DNA of 10,051 nucleotides from Sulfurovum sp. (GCA_026985755.1 JALSPX010000177.1:1-10051); one strand, 5' to 3'. Positions 1 through 5,839 are shown, counted from the stretch's first letter. Numbers and translations: made by a program. The notes: generated by a model from the sequence alone, not told the origin.

Positions 1-1
1 A

Positions 2-649
2 TCAAAACAAAATTTATTAGCGCTAAGCTGGCACAATGCTTTTTGTGAGACACACCGATATAAAAAAGAGTGTAAACGTGGACTTAGCAGTCTACTGAGA
101 AGAAAAGCCAGTGATACACAGTTTGTCCTACATGGTCTCTGGCCTCAACCACGTACCAATGTCTATTGCCTCAAAGATAAAAAGCTTATTCATGCAGATA
201 AAAACAAACGTTGGAGGTCTATCCCTGATATAGGTTTAAATAGCACTACAAAAGAAGCTTTGGCAAAGGTTATGCCAGGGTTTAAATCGCAGTTACACAA
301 ACATGAGTGGATTAAACATGGTACTTGTTATGGCAAAGATGCCAATACATACTATAATGATGCGGTAAGTCTTATAAACCAAGTCAACAACTCTGTACTG
401 GGTAAGTTCTTTTCTGAAAATATAGGCAAAAGGATTAGTCTTAAACAGGTGCGTATGATAGCAGACAGAGCCTTTGGTAGAGGGGCAGGAAATCGCATTG
501 AGCTACAGTGTCGAAAAGGCTTGGTGACAGAACTTTGGTTGCATCTAGGTAGTGGTAAAGCTGATTTGGCTGCTTTGCTTCAAAAAGGTAAAAAGATTAG
601 AGGCAGATGTAAAGGTGGTTTTATAGATAAGGCAGGCTTTGGGAGATAG
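2..649 (+). CDS. Ribonuclease T2 family protein (5'-truncated by window edge)
   Basis: An open frame runs from base 2 to the TAG at 647-649, giving 215 residues without their N-terminus. Both catalytic signatures of the RNase T2 family are present. CAS I is FVLHGLWPQ (partial-protein residues 41-49, catalytic His44). CAS II is HEWIKHGTC (residues 101-109), with the acid/base Glu102, Lys105 and His106. The start LALSWHNAFCE matches the family's first beta strand, so only a short N-terminus, probably with a signal peptide, lies outside the window. Six cysteines fit disulfide use in the periplasm. Family knowledge: these enzymes cut single-stranded RNA through a 2',3'-cyclic phosphate and in bacteria (E. 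coli RNase I) are periplasmic. The ATG at 260 is internal and would remove CAS I, so it is not the start. Family assignment is firm; location is inferred because the N-terminus is missing. Confidence 0.93.
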   Translation, partial: SKQNLLALSWHNAFCETHRYKKECKRGLSSLLRRKASDTQFVLHGLWPQPRTNVYCLKDKKLIHADKNKRWRSIPDIGLNSTTKEALAKVMPGFKSQLHKHEWIKHGTCYGKDANTYYNDAVSLINQVNNSVLGKFFSENIGKRISLKQVRMIADRAFGRGAGNRIELQCRKGLVTELWLHLGSGKADLAALLQKGKKIRGRCKGGFIDKAGFGR

Positions 650-719
650 TATTTGTAATGAAGAATAGTTTTCCCTTAGGGATAGATGAGATTCTGATAA
701 TTAAGAGATGGTTTAAAAT

Positions 720-796
<77 letters not shown>

Positions 797-805
797 ACAG
801 GATTT

Positions 806-824
806 ATAACTTTTAAAAAGTTAT
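806..824. repeat. AT-rich inverted repeat between the two tRNA genes
   Basis: The 9-base arms ATAACTTTT (806-814) and AAAAGTTAT (816-824) are exact reverse complements around a single A. It lies 9 nt upstream of the mature 5' end of tRNA-fMet in the tRNA transcript. It has no T-tract in the direction of tRNA transcription, so it is unlikely to be a terminator. A processing structure or chance AT-rich symmetry are both possible. Confidence 0.5.
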
Positions 825-841
825 TGGAGTGAGATTGTATC

Positions 842-859
842 TTGAATATATATATTCAA
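842..859. repeat. 18-bp perfect AT-rich palindrome in the tRNA spacer
   Basis: TTGAATATATATATTCAA is its own reverse complement. It lies 16 nt beyond the 3' end of tRNA-Gln in the transcribed direction and is the second symmetric element in the 79-nt spacer. In the transcript it could fold into a small hairpin separating the two tRNAs before processing. Role unknown. Confidence 0.5.
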
Positions 860-875
860 ACTTAAATTTAAAATA

Positions 876-950
876 TGGATGGGGTAGAGGGATTCGAACC
901 CCCGAATAACGGTACCAAAAACCGTTGCCTTACCGCTTGGCGATACCCCA
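876..950 (-). tRNA. tRNA-Gln (TTG anticodon)
   Basis: A 75-nt cloverleaf on the minus strand begins TGGGGTA at 950 and closes TACCCCA-T-CCA at 876, with CCA encoded. The anticodon stem ACGGT/ACCGT encloses the loop TTTTGGT, giving anticodon TTG (glutamine). The T arm contains the standard GGTTCGAATCC. The discriminator base is T (U73). It is the first gene of the tRNA unit, 26 nt downstream of the predicted transcription start near 976. Confidence 0.97.
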
Positions 951-956
951 ACACTA

Positions 957-974
957 ATAAGCCTTATGGCTTAT
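957..974 (-). repeat. Hairpin in the leader of the tRNA transcript
   Basis: The arms ATAAGCC (957-963) and GGCTTAT (968-974) pair perfectly around the 4-nt loop TTAT. From the predicted start near 976 this hairpin would be the first structure of the tRNA-Gln precursor, ending 6 nt before the mature 5' end. It may protect or present the RNase P leader; this is inference. Confidence 0.6.
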
Positions 975-983
975 GTGGACGGC

Positions 984-1012
984 ATTATAGCACCAAATGT
1001 TCCACTTGTCAA
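984..1012 (-). promoter_or_regulatory. Consensus sigma-70 promoter of the tRNA-Gln/tRNA-fMet unit
   Basis: On the minus strand, TTGACA (1012-1007), a 17-nt spacer and TATAAT (989-984) match the housekeeping consensus at all 12 positions. The discriminator GCCGTCC just downstream is G+C-rich, as in stable-RNA promoters under stringent (ppGpp) control. The A/T-only block at 1017-1028, just upstream of the -35, resembles an UP element. The predicted start is near 976. Activity and regulation are inferred from these known features. Confidence 0.9.
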
Positions 1013-1039
1013 GGGCTTTTTTTAAAAAGTTGTGAAATT

Positions 1040-1068
1040 TTTAAAATTGAAGTACGAATAGGTATAAT
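1040..1068 (+). promoter_or_regulatory. Probable promoter of the ribBA operon
   Basis: TATAAT at 1063-1068 is a perfect -10. The best -35 at the right distance is a weak TTTAAA (1040-1045, 17-nt spacer) in T/A-rich DNA, as is usual for Campylobacterota promoters. The start would be near 1075, giving a leader of about 28 nt before the ribBA ATG with GGAG at 1094-1097. That leader is too short for an FMN riboswitch. The unit is back to back with the tRNA promoter. Confidence 0.65.
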
Positions 1069-1102
1069 ACTGTAATTTAGTATATACAATGTTGGAGACA
1101 AA

Positions 1103-2137
1103 ATGTCAGAAAAAGCGATAATAAGAGTAGAAAAAGCTATCAATGAGATAAAAAGAGGTCGTATGGTCATCATGATGGATGATGAAGATCGAGAAAATGA
1201 GGGTGATCTGGTCTATGCTGCTACTTTTTCTACCCCAGATATGGTCAATTTTATGGCTAAAGAAGCCAGAGGACTCATTTGTACACCCATTACAAAAGAG
1301 ATAGCTTCAAAGTTAGATTTATTACCTATGGTTGCAAACAATGTTTCTAATCATGAAACAGCTTTTACCGTTTCTATAGACTCCACTACTGCAACAACGG
1401 GTATATCTGCTGCAGAACGTGATGACTGTATCTCTAAGCTTGCCAGTCCTCAAACAGTAGCTTCAGACTTCGTGCGCCCTGGACATATTTTCCCACTTAT
1501 TGCCAAAGATGGTGGAGTATTGGTACGTACTGGGCATACAGAAGGCTCTGTTGATTTATGTAAACTTGCAGGTCTTGCACCCGCAGCAGTGATTTGTGAG
1601 ATTATTAAAGATGATGGAACCATGGCGCGCATGGATGATTTGGAGCCATTCGCATCTAAACATGATTTGTCTATCGTCTATATTTCTGATATTGTAGAGT
1701 ATAGACTTGCCAATGAAAAATTGGTGACAAGAGTCTCAGAAGAAGAGACAGAACTTAGGGGTATAAAAGTAGAAAAAATGACCTATATTGATCACTTGAA
1801 GAGAACACATACTGTGGTACAATTTTATGGCAGACATGAAACTGCAAATGTGAAGTTTCATAATATTGGGACAGATATAGGACTGCTTCTTGATGATAAA
1901 CGTTTCTCAGCACTCAATAATTCTATAGATTATTTAAAGAACAATGGTGGGATACTTGTATTTTTGGATACAAAAACTATCTCTCATGAACAAGCCAAAG
2001 AGTTTGGGGTAGGAGCACAGATACTTAAAGATCTTGGTATCAAAAATATTAACCTCCTTACTACTAATATCGATACCGAGTTTGTCGGACTTGCAGGATT
2101 TGGGCTTGATGTTGTGAACAAAATAGAGGTAAGCTAG
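1103..2137 (+). CDS. ribBA: 3,4-dihydroxy-2-butanone 4-phosphate synthase fused to a degenerate GTP cyclohydrolase II-like domain
   Basis: This 344-residue cytoplasmic enzyme of riboflavin synthesis converts ribulose 5-phosphate to 3,4-dihydroxy-2-butanone 4-phosphate plus formate. The RibB domain (about 6-205) is intact: the Mg-binding and acidic loop DDEDRENEGDL (26-36), RPGHIFPL (125-132) and RTGHTEGSVDL (142-152). The C-terminal part (about 230-344) aligns with GTP cyclohydrolase II near its end (FGVGAQILKDLGI, 301-313). It has no cysteine after Cys165, so the three zinc cysteines of RibA are absent and cyclohydrolase activity is not expected. Fusions of this kind with a separate RibA elsewhere are known in Campylobacterota. 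The start is supported by GGAG five bases upstream. It is the first gene of a unit with the phosphatase, whose ATG begins one base after this stop. The symbol follows common naming; functionally it is best read as ribB. Confidence 0.92.
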   Translation: MSEKAIIRVEKAINEIKRGRMVIMMDDEDRENEGDLVYAATFSTPDMVNFMAKEARGLICTPITKEIASKLDLLPMVANNVSNHETAFTVSIDSTTATTGISAAERDDCISKLASPQTVASDFVRPGHIFPLIAKDGGVLVRTGHTEGSVDLCKLAGLAPAAVICEIIKDDGTMARMDDLEPFASKHDLSIVYISDIVEYRLANEKLVTRVSEEETELRGIKVEKMTYIDHLKRTHTVVQFYGRHETANVKFHNIGTDIGLLLDDKRFSALNNSIDYLKNNGGILVFLDTKTISHEQAKEFGVGAQILKDLGIKNINLLTTNIDTEFVGLAGFGLDVVNKIEVS

Positions 2138-2138
2138 T

Positions 2139-2594
2139 ATGCCAAAAAAGAAGATACTTTTTGTATGTTTAGGTAATATTTGTCGTAGTCCATTGGCAGA
2201 AGGGATTGCGCAAAGCATTATAGAAGATAAAAATCTTAAACTCAAAGTAGATTCTGCAGGTACAAGCCATTGGCATAAAGGTGAAGCTCCCTGTGCTAAC
2301 TCTATGACTATTGCCAAAAAAAACCATGTAGATATAAGCAAACAAAAATCACGACCTATCACACAAATAGACAAAGAAAAGTTTGATTATGTCATTGCGA
2401 TGGATAAGCAAAACAAAAAAGATTTAGAAGCATTTGGTTTTCAAAAAGTTTCTTTATTAGGAGAGTATGGCAATTACCATGGTGAGGATGTTCCTGACCC
2501 ATACTATTTTTCCGGTCTGCAAGGGTTTGAAAAAGTCTACGAAATGATTGAGGTATGTGTCAATGATTTCTTGAGAGCAGAAGGACTTTTGTAA
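2139..2594 (+). CDS. Low-molecular-weight protein tyrosine phosphatase
   Basis: This 151-residue cytoplasmic phosphatase is of usual family length. The P-loop CLGNICRS (residues 10-17) gives the nucleophile Cys10 and phosphate-binding Arg16; Cys15 is the second cysteine of the loop. The general acid is Asp120 in DPYY (120-123), followed by the family's closing helix. Family knowledge: these enzymes hydrolyse phosphotyrosine through a phosphocysteine intermediate, and in bacteria often act on tyrosine kinases of capsule or exopolysaccharide systems or on arginine phosphate. No kinase or polysaccharide gene is nearby, so the substrate is unknown. It starts one base after the ribBA stop, with AGAGG at 2125-2129 inside the end of ribBA, so it is almost certainly cotranscribed and probably translationally coupled. 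The link to riboflavin synthesis looks positional, not biochemical. Confidence 0.93.
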   Translation: MPKKKILFVCLGNICRSPLAEGIAQSIIEDKNLKLKVDSAGTSHWHKGEAPCANSMTIAKKNHVDISKQKSRPITQIDKEKFDYVIAMDKQNKKDLEAFGFQKVSLLGEYGNYHGEDVPDPYYFSGLQGFEKVYEMIEVCVNDFLRAEGLL

Positions 2595-2642
2595 AAAAGA
2601 TGGAAGAGATGACCTCAAATAAGAATCAAAGACAAGTATATT

Positions 2643-3926
2643 ATGAATAAAACAGACGTACTCGAAGCCCTCAAACACTCCAACGTCTTCCTCACAGGTG
2701 GAGCAGGAACAGGGAAGAGTTATATTACCAATGAGATTATAAAAGCGTATCGAAAACGTGCAAAGCAGGTGGTTTCTCTGGGCTCTACTGGGGTGTCTGC
2801 TGTGAACATCGGTGGCTTTACGGTGCATAGCTTTTTTGTTTTTGGTATCTCCTCTAACTTCGAACAGCTTAATCAGAGTGACAAGCGGGCTAAAAAACGT
2901 CTAGCAGACTTAAAAAAAGTACTCAAAGCCACAGACCTTATTATCATTGATGAGATAAGTATGGTTAGTGCTGACTTACTGGATATGATAGCTTATAGAT
3001 TGAATAACTATGGTTATTTAGGTAAAGTGCTTTTTGTGGGTGACTTTTTTCAGTTGCCACCAGTAGTGAAACAAAACAACCGACAAGATGTCTTTGGTGA
3101 GAAACTTTATGCTTTTGAGTCTATGGCATGGGAGAGGTTTGAGCTTATAGTGATAGAGCTGACGCAGATGAAACGTACTACCGATGCAGAATTTACACAT
3201 ATACTCTCTAAGGTACGTAAAGGTGAGTGTGACGAAGAGGTCATCACCTATATGACAAAGCTGTGGAATAATGAGCAGATGGAAAAAGAGCCTACCTACT
3301 TATACGGACGTAACCTAGAAGTAGAGCAAACCAATAGAGCCAAGCTCAATCAGCTCGAGACAGAAGAGACTATCCTTTTTGCTAATATAGAGATGTTTGG
3401 CAATGTACATGAAAAAAAGCTCTTGGGCTGGAAAAATATGCTTCCTATCTCTGAGCAACTGACCCTTAAAGAGGGAGTGCCAATACTCTTTACGGTAAAT
3501 AAATGGGGGAAATTTGTCAATGGTGAACGTGGGATTTTACGAAAAATAGAAGATGATTACCTCATAGTAGAAAAAGAAGAAGAGTACGTACGAGTAGAAC
3601 GCCATGCGTTTGACTTAGTAGATATGCTAGTCAAAGATGATGGTACGATAGAGACTTTTAACCTAGCTACACTTTCGCAATTTCCATTGAAACTCGCCTA
3701 TGCTGTGACTATACATAAATCCCAAGGGATGAGTATCGATAATTTGGTGTGTAATGTAGATAATATCTTTGCACCCAGTCAGTTTTATGTGGCTATTTCT
3801 CGTGCGACTAATCCTAAAAATTTGAAGTTAGATTTTAACAAAGGGGATTTGACACAGTATCTGCGTAGGGTGGTACATGTAGATACGAGGGTGGTGGAGT
3901 ATTATAGACAGCTTACTACAGTGTAA
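2643..3926 (+). CDS. PIF1-like superfamily 1B DNA helicase (AAA ATPase)
   Basis: This 427-residue protein has the ordered motifs of PIF1/RecD-type helicases: Walker A GGAGTGKS (19-26), motif Ia GSTGVSAVNIGGFTVHSF (47-64), Walker B IIIDEIS (100-106, Asp103-Glu104), motif III GDFFQLPP (133-140), the UvrD_C_2-like segment AVTIHKSQGMSID (354-366) and motif VI QFYVAISRA (380-388, with the arginine finger). It is a compact helicase core without an added nuclease or zinc domain. Expected activity is ATP-driven 5'-3' unwinding of DNA, perhaps of G-quadruplexes or stalled forks; the specific role here is unknown. It follows the phosphatase after 48 nt. The ATG at 2643 has no clear Shine-Dalgarno sequence, although the next residues fit the family start. 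Its last 11 bases overlap the end of the opposing lipid-kinase-like gene. Confidence 0.9.
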   Translation: MNKTDVLEALKHSNVFLTGGAGTGKSYITNEIIKAYRKRAKQVVSLGSTGVSAVNIGGFTVHSFFVFGISSNFEQLNQSDKRAKKRLADLKKVLKATDLIIIDEISMVSADLLDMIAYRLNNYGYLGKVLFVGDFFQLPPVVKQNNRQDVFGEKLYAFESMAWERFELIVIELTQMKRTTDAEFTHILSKVRKGECDEEVITYMTKLWNNEQMEKEPTYLYGRNLEVEQTNRAKLNQLETEETILFANIEMFGNVHEKKLLGWKNMLPISEQLTLKEGVPILFTVNKWGKFVNGERGILRKIEDDYLIVEKEEEYVRVERHAFDLVDMLVKDDGTIETFNLATLSQFPLKLAYAVTIHKSQGMSIDNLVCNVDNIFAPSQFYVAISRATNPKNLKLDFNKGDLTQYLRRVVHVDTRVVEYYRQLTTV

Positions 3927-4599
3927 GTATTTCTATGTGACCTGCAGGCTTTATATGTAATGTACTATCTTCTATAATAACAACGTCTCCATCGAGTTCA
4001 AGTAGATTATGTTCATTTTTTAAATTGATAGTAATTTCCTCTTTTACTTGTCCATAAAAACTACCAATTTTTGAGATGAATGATGCAGGTGTAAAAATAA
4101 AAAATCTTTTGTTGCTTAAAAGCATAAAGGGTGTCATAACCAGATGCACAGGCAAGAGAAAAAAACCTGCTAAAAGATACTTTGTTATGCCCGCTTCAAG
4201 TATCCCAAATCGTAATGTTTCTGAAAGAAATATATGTTGCAAATCTCCCATATTTCCTGCAGAGAATAAAAATATTTCATTATTAAGTGTATAATAAACA
4301 TGTGTAGTGTTTTGTAATGGTTTGTTTTTTACAAGTGATTCGAGTAATATTTTCAGTTTGGGTGTTTTATGAAGTTTTGAAATGACATTAAAAGATCCAG
4401 TAGGATTGAGTATAAACTTTGCTTGATGCTCAATAGTGTGCAATATTTTTATGATACGTCTAATGGTTCCATCACCACCATTGATAATGATGTAATCAAA
4501 TGATGCTAATGTTTGAAATGTTGAGAGTTCAGATTCTTCTATGTTGCTAATAGAAAGTCCTTCAAATACTACAGTTTTGTTAATACTCAAAATTTTCAT
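3916..4599 (-). CDS. Short diacylglycerol kinase catalytic-domain-like protein
   Basis: With the start at 4599 the protein has 227 residues. The diacylglycerol/sphingosine kinase nucleotide loop is clear: YIIINGGDGTIRRIIKIL (36-53; GGDGT 41-45). FILNPTGSFNVISKLHKTP (62-80) occupies the place of the family's P-x-GT-x-N-D-F segment, and ELDGD (201-205) resembles the C-terminal D-G-E region. A hydrophobic stretch at 141-162 could touch the membrane. Only 40 residues precede GGDGT, against about 60 usually, and the N-terminal N-P-x-S-G motif is missing. AAGGA (4609-4605) fits the ATG at 4599 better than the adjacent ATG at 4602. The frame stays open to 4833, but that part crosses the intergenic palindrome and the antisense of phnA, so it is not used. 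Base composition is much more AT-rich than neighbouring genes. It may phosphorylate a lipid alcohol or be a divergent, inactive relative; substrate unknown. Confidence 0.72.
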   Translation of the reverse strand: MKILSINKTVVFEGLSISNIEESELSTFQTLASFDYIIINGGDGTIRRIIKILHTIEHQAKFILNPTGSFNVISKLHKTPKLKILLESLVKNKPLQNTTHVYYTLNNEIFLFSAGNMGDLQHIFLSETLRFGILEAGITKYLLAGFFLLPVHLVMTPFMLLSNKRFFIFTPASFISKIGSFYGQVKEEITINLKNEHNLLELDGDVVIIEDSTLHIKPAGHIEILTL

Positions 4600-4619
4600 C
4601 ATTTTCCTTGAACTAAATA

Positions 4620-4641
4620 GATAGCTATAATTATAGCTATC
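4620..4641. promoter_or_regulatory. 22-bp perfect palindrome with opposed -10 hexamers between the lipid-kinase-like gene and phnA
   Basis: The half-site GATAGCTATAA (4620-4630) is followed directly by its exact reverse complement (4631-4641). Inside it lie TATAAT on the plus strand (4626-4631) and TATAAT on the minus strand (4635-4630), so two -10 elements overlap at the centre. The minus-strand one would start near 4623, about 24 nt upstream of the ATG at 4599, a good fit. Both -35 regions are weak. There are no T-tracts on either side, which argues against a terminator. It may be a promoter, an operator for a dimeric regulator, or both. A separate -10-like TAAAAT (4687-4692) may serve phnA instead. 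Confidence 0.55.
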
Positions 4642-4724
4642 AAAATTGAAAATGAAGAGGGTTATATCTTTTAATCTATTAAAGAGTAAAATACATTCAA
4701 AATTTATTATCATAAAGGAAAACC

Positions 4725-5078
4725 ATGGAAAACATACCAAACTGCCCAGAGTGTAACAGTGAATATACGTACGAAGAGGGAGATCTCTATATCTGTCCGA
4801 TGTGTGCACATGAGTGGAGTAAAGATGCATCATCTGCAGGAGAAGAAGAGGAAGTTGGACTTGTTGTTAAAGATGCCAATGGTAATATCCTAGAAGATGG
4901 TGATAGTGTAACAGTGATTAAAGACCTTAAAGTAAAAGGCAGTAGTGATGGGATTAAGGTAGGTACCAAGATTAAAAGTATTCGTCTAGTAGAAGGTAAT
5001 GATGGGCATAATATTGATTGTAAAGTTCCTGGGGTAGGGGCAATTAAACTCAAACAAGCGTTTGTAAAAAAGGCATAA
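4725..5078 (+). CDS. phnA: PhnA/YjdM-family zinc-ribbon protein
   Basis: This 117-residue protein is the usual length of the YjdM (PhnA) family. The N-terminal zinc ribbon has Cys7 and Cys10 (NCPEC) and Cys24 and Cys27 (ICPMC). An acidic linker (about 36-45) leads to the conserved PhnA domain (about 46-117), containing VVKDANGNILEDGDSVTVIK and ending IKLKQAFVKKA. The name comes from the E. coli phn region, but the gene is not part of the C-P lyase core and its biochemical function is unsettled; there are no phosphonate genes in this window. AAGGA at 4715-4719 supports the ATG at 4725. The gene appears monocistronic: a divergent gene lies upstream and a terminator hairpin overlaps its last codons. 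Family assignment is strong, function unknown. Confidence 0.9.
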   Translation: MENIPNCPECNSEYTYEEGDLYICPMCAHEWSKDASSAGEEEEVGLVVKDANGNILEDGDSVTVIKDLKVKGSSDGIKVGTKIKSIRLVEGNDGHNIDCKVPGVGAIKLKQAFVKKA

Positions 5079-5096
5079 GCCTTTTTTACTTTTTTT
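5064..5096. terminator. Rho-independent terminator overlapping the phnA stop codon, likely bidirectional
   Basis: GTAAAAAAGGC (5064-5074) and GCCTTTTTTAC (5079-5089) form a perfect 11-bp stem with loop ATAA (5075-5078), followed by seven T (5090-5096). The phnA stop TAA (5076-5078) lies in the loop. On the minus strand the core GGC/GCC is followed by six T from the stem itself, so it can also end recO transcripts, whose stop is 27 nt away. Confidence 0.88.
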
Positions 5097-5116
5097 AGTC
5101 AATTTGTAATAGGATA

Positions 5117-5782
5117 TTATAACCCTTTCATAACCACATCATATAAAGAATCTATCTCTTCATCTTCCAAAAAGACAGTTTTTTTGCTCTGAAAGAAGTC
5201 AAGTATCTTTTTGGTAGGGAGTGAAGGGCTATAGATGCATGCAGGGTGTGCAGGTTTAAATGCTTGCATCAGGGCAATATCTTCTTCTATGCGTTGCTCA
5301 CAGATAAAACAGTTCTCTTCAGGGTAGAGCCTTCCCTCATAGTCAAGCAGGGTAATGTAGCTCTCTACTACGATTCTCTTGGGATTTTGTTTGTCCCATT
5401 TTTTAGCCGCAGTGAGAAGCAAATCATAGTAAAAAGGTTCCAACTCCTCTGCATCACGTAAGTGGGGTTCAAACTTTTTAATAAAGTTATGCCACATGAG
5501 AAGTTTGTTTTTGTCATGTAACCAAGGAAAGCCCATATGTGATAGCGAACGAAGCCGTGGCATAAACCTACCATCTTCACCTTCCACTTCAAAGTCTATC
5601 AAGTTACCCAGCTGTAAAATGGAGTGTCTTGCACCAAAAAAACGATAGTAGGTTCGTATCTCAGTATCTGTCAAAACGACTGCAATAGAGTCTTCATTTT
5701 TGGCTTTTTTGACTGAAAGTATGAATCCTTTGATGGTGGCTCCTTGGTTTTTCTTAATTATAGTCAAAAAGATGTTAAACAT
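5117..5782 (-). CDS. recO: Recombination protein RecO (epsilonproteobacterial type)
   Basis: RecO helps load RecA onto SSB-coated single-stranded DNA, with RecR, during gap repair. From the ATG at 5782 the frame gives 221 residues. The conserved N-terminal OB-fold region starts IKGFILSVKK (17-26) and includes TYYRFFGARHS (44-54) and FMPRLRSLSHMGF (73-85). The helical C-terminal part carries CFIC (Cys158, Cys161) and HPAC (His179, Cys182), a likely zinc site. The sequence resembles the Helicobacter/Campylobacter RecO group, which begins M-x-G-F, matching residue 17 here. At that point the codon is ATC (5734-5732), five bases after a perfect AAGGAG (5745-5740), while the ATG at 5782 has no visible Shine-Dalgarno sequence. 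The coordinates given use the conventional ATG; the biological start may be 5734 (205 residues). It is divergent from gltB and faces phnA across a terminator. Confidence 0.87.
   Translation of the reverse strand: MFNIFLTIIKKNQGATIKGFILSVKKAKNEDSIAVVLTDTEIRTYYRFFGARHSILQLGNLIDFEVEGEDGRFMPRLRSLSHMGFPWLHDKNKLLMWHNFIKKFEPHLRDAEELEPFYYDLLLTAAKKWDKQNPKRIVVESYITLLDYEGRLYPEENCFICEQRIEEDIALMQAFKPAHPACIYSPSLPTKKILDFFQSKKTVFLEDEEIDSLYDVVMKGL
5740..5745 (-). promoter_or_regulatory. Strong Shine-Dalgarno inside the recO reading frame, before an ATC codon
   Basis: AAGGAG on the minus strand (5745-5740) is followed by CCACC and then ATC-AAA-GGA-TTC (from 5734). Sequence and spacing are ideal for initiation at 5734, where the RecO family normally begins. 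No other start codon follows within the right distance. Confidence 0.65.
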
Positions 5783-5786
5783 CTAA

Positions 5787-5807
5787 GTACGCTCTATGTG
5801 GGCGTAC
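5787..5807. repeat. Inverted repeat in the recO-gltB intergenic region
   Basis: The arms GTACGC (5787-5792) and GCGTAC (5802-5807) flank a 9-nt loop. A second small palindrome, GATGTT-A-AACATC (5771-5783), covers the conventional recO ATG. There is no T-tract after either. They could be regulatory sites for recO or gltB; no known operator is recognised. Confidence 0.45.
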
Positions 5808-5839
5808 ATCGCTTAAACAAATCTTAACATCATTTTGGC

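Noticed and set aside
672..682. TCCC-TTA-GGGA hairpin as terminator of the tRNA unit or of the RNase T2 gene
   Set aside because: The stem is only four base pairs and no T-tract follows on either strand.
875..1075. Plus-strand 66-codon open frame
   Set aside because: It runs antisense through the whole tRNA-Gln gene and the tRNA promoter and has no family resemblance.
1069..1102. FMN riboswitch ahead of ribBA
   Set aside because: The leader is only about 30 nt and shows none of the conserved RFN helices; the DNA upstream is the promoter itself.
4600..4833. N-terminal extension of the lipid-kinase-like protein to 305 residues
   Set aside because: It crosses the 22-bp palindrome and the antisense of phnA, contains no N-P-x-S-G motif and no domain, and a good ribosome site precedes the ATG at 4599.
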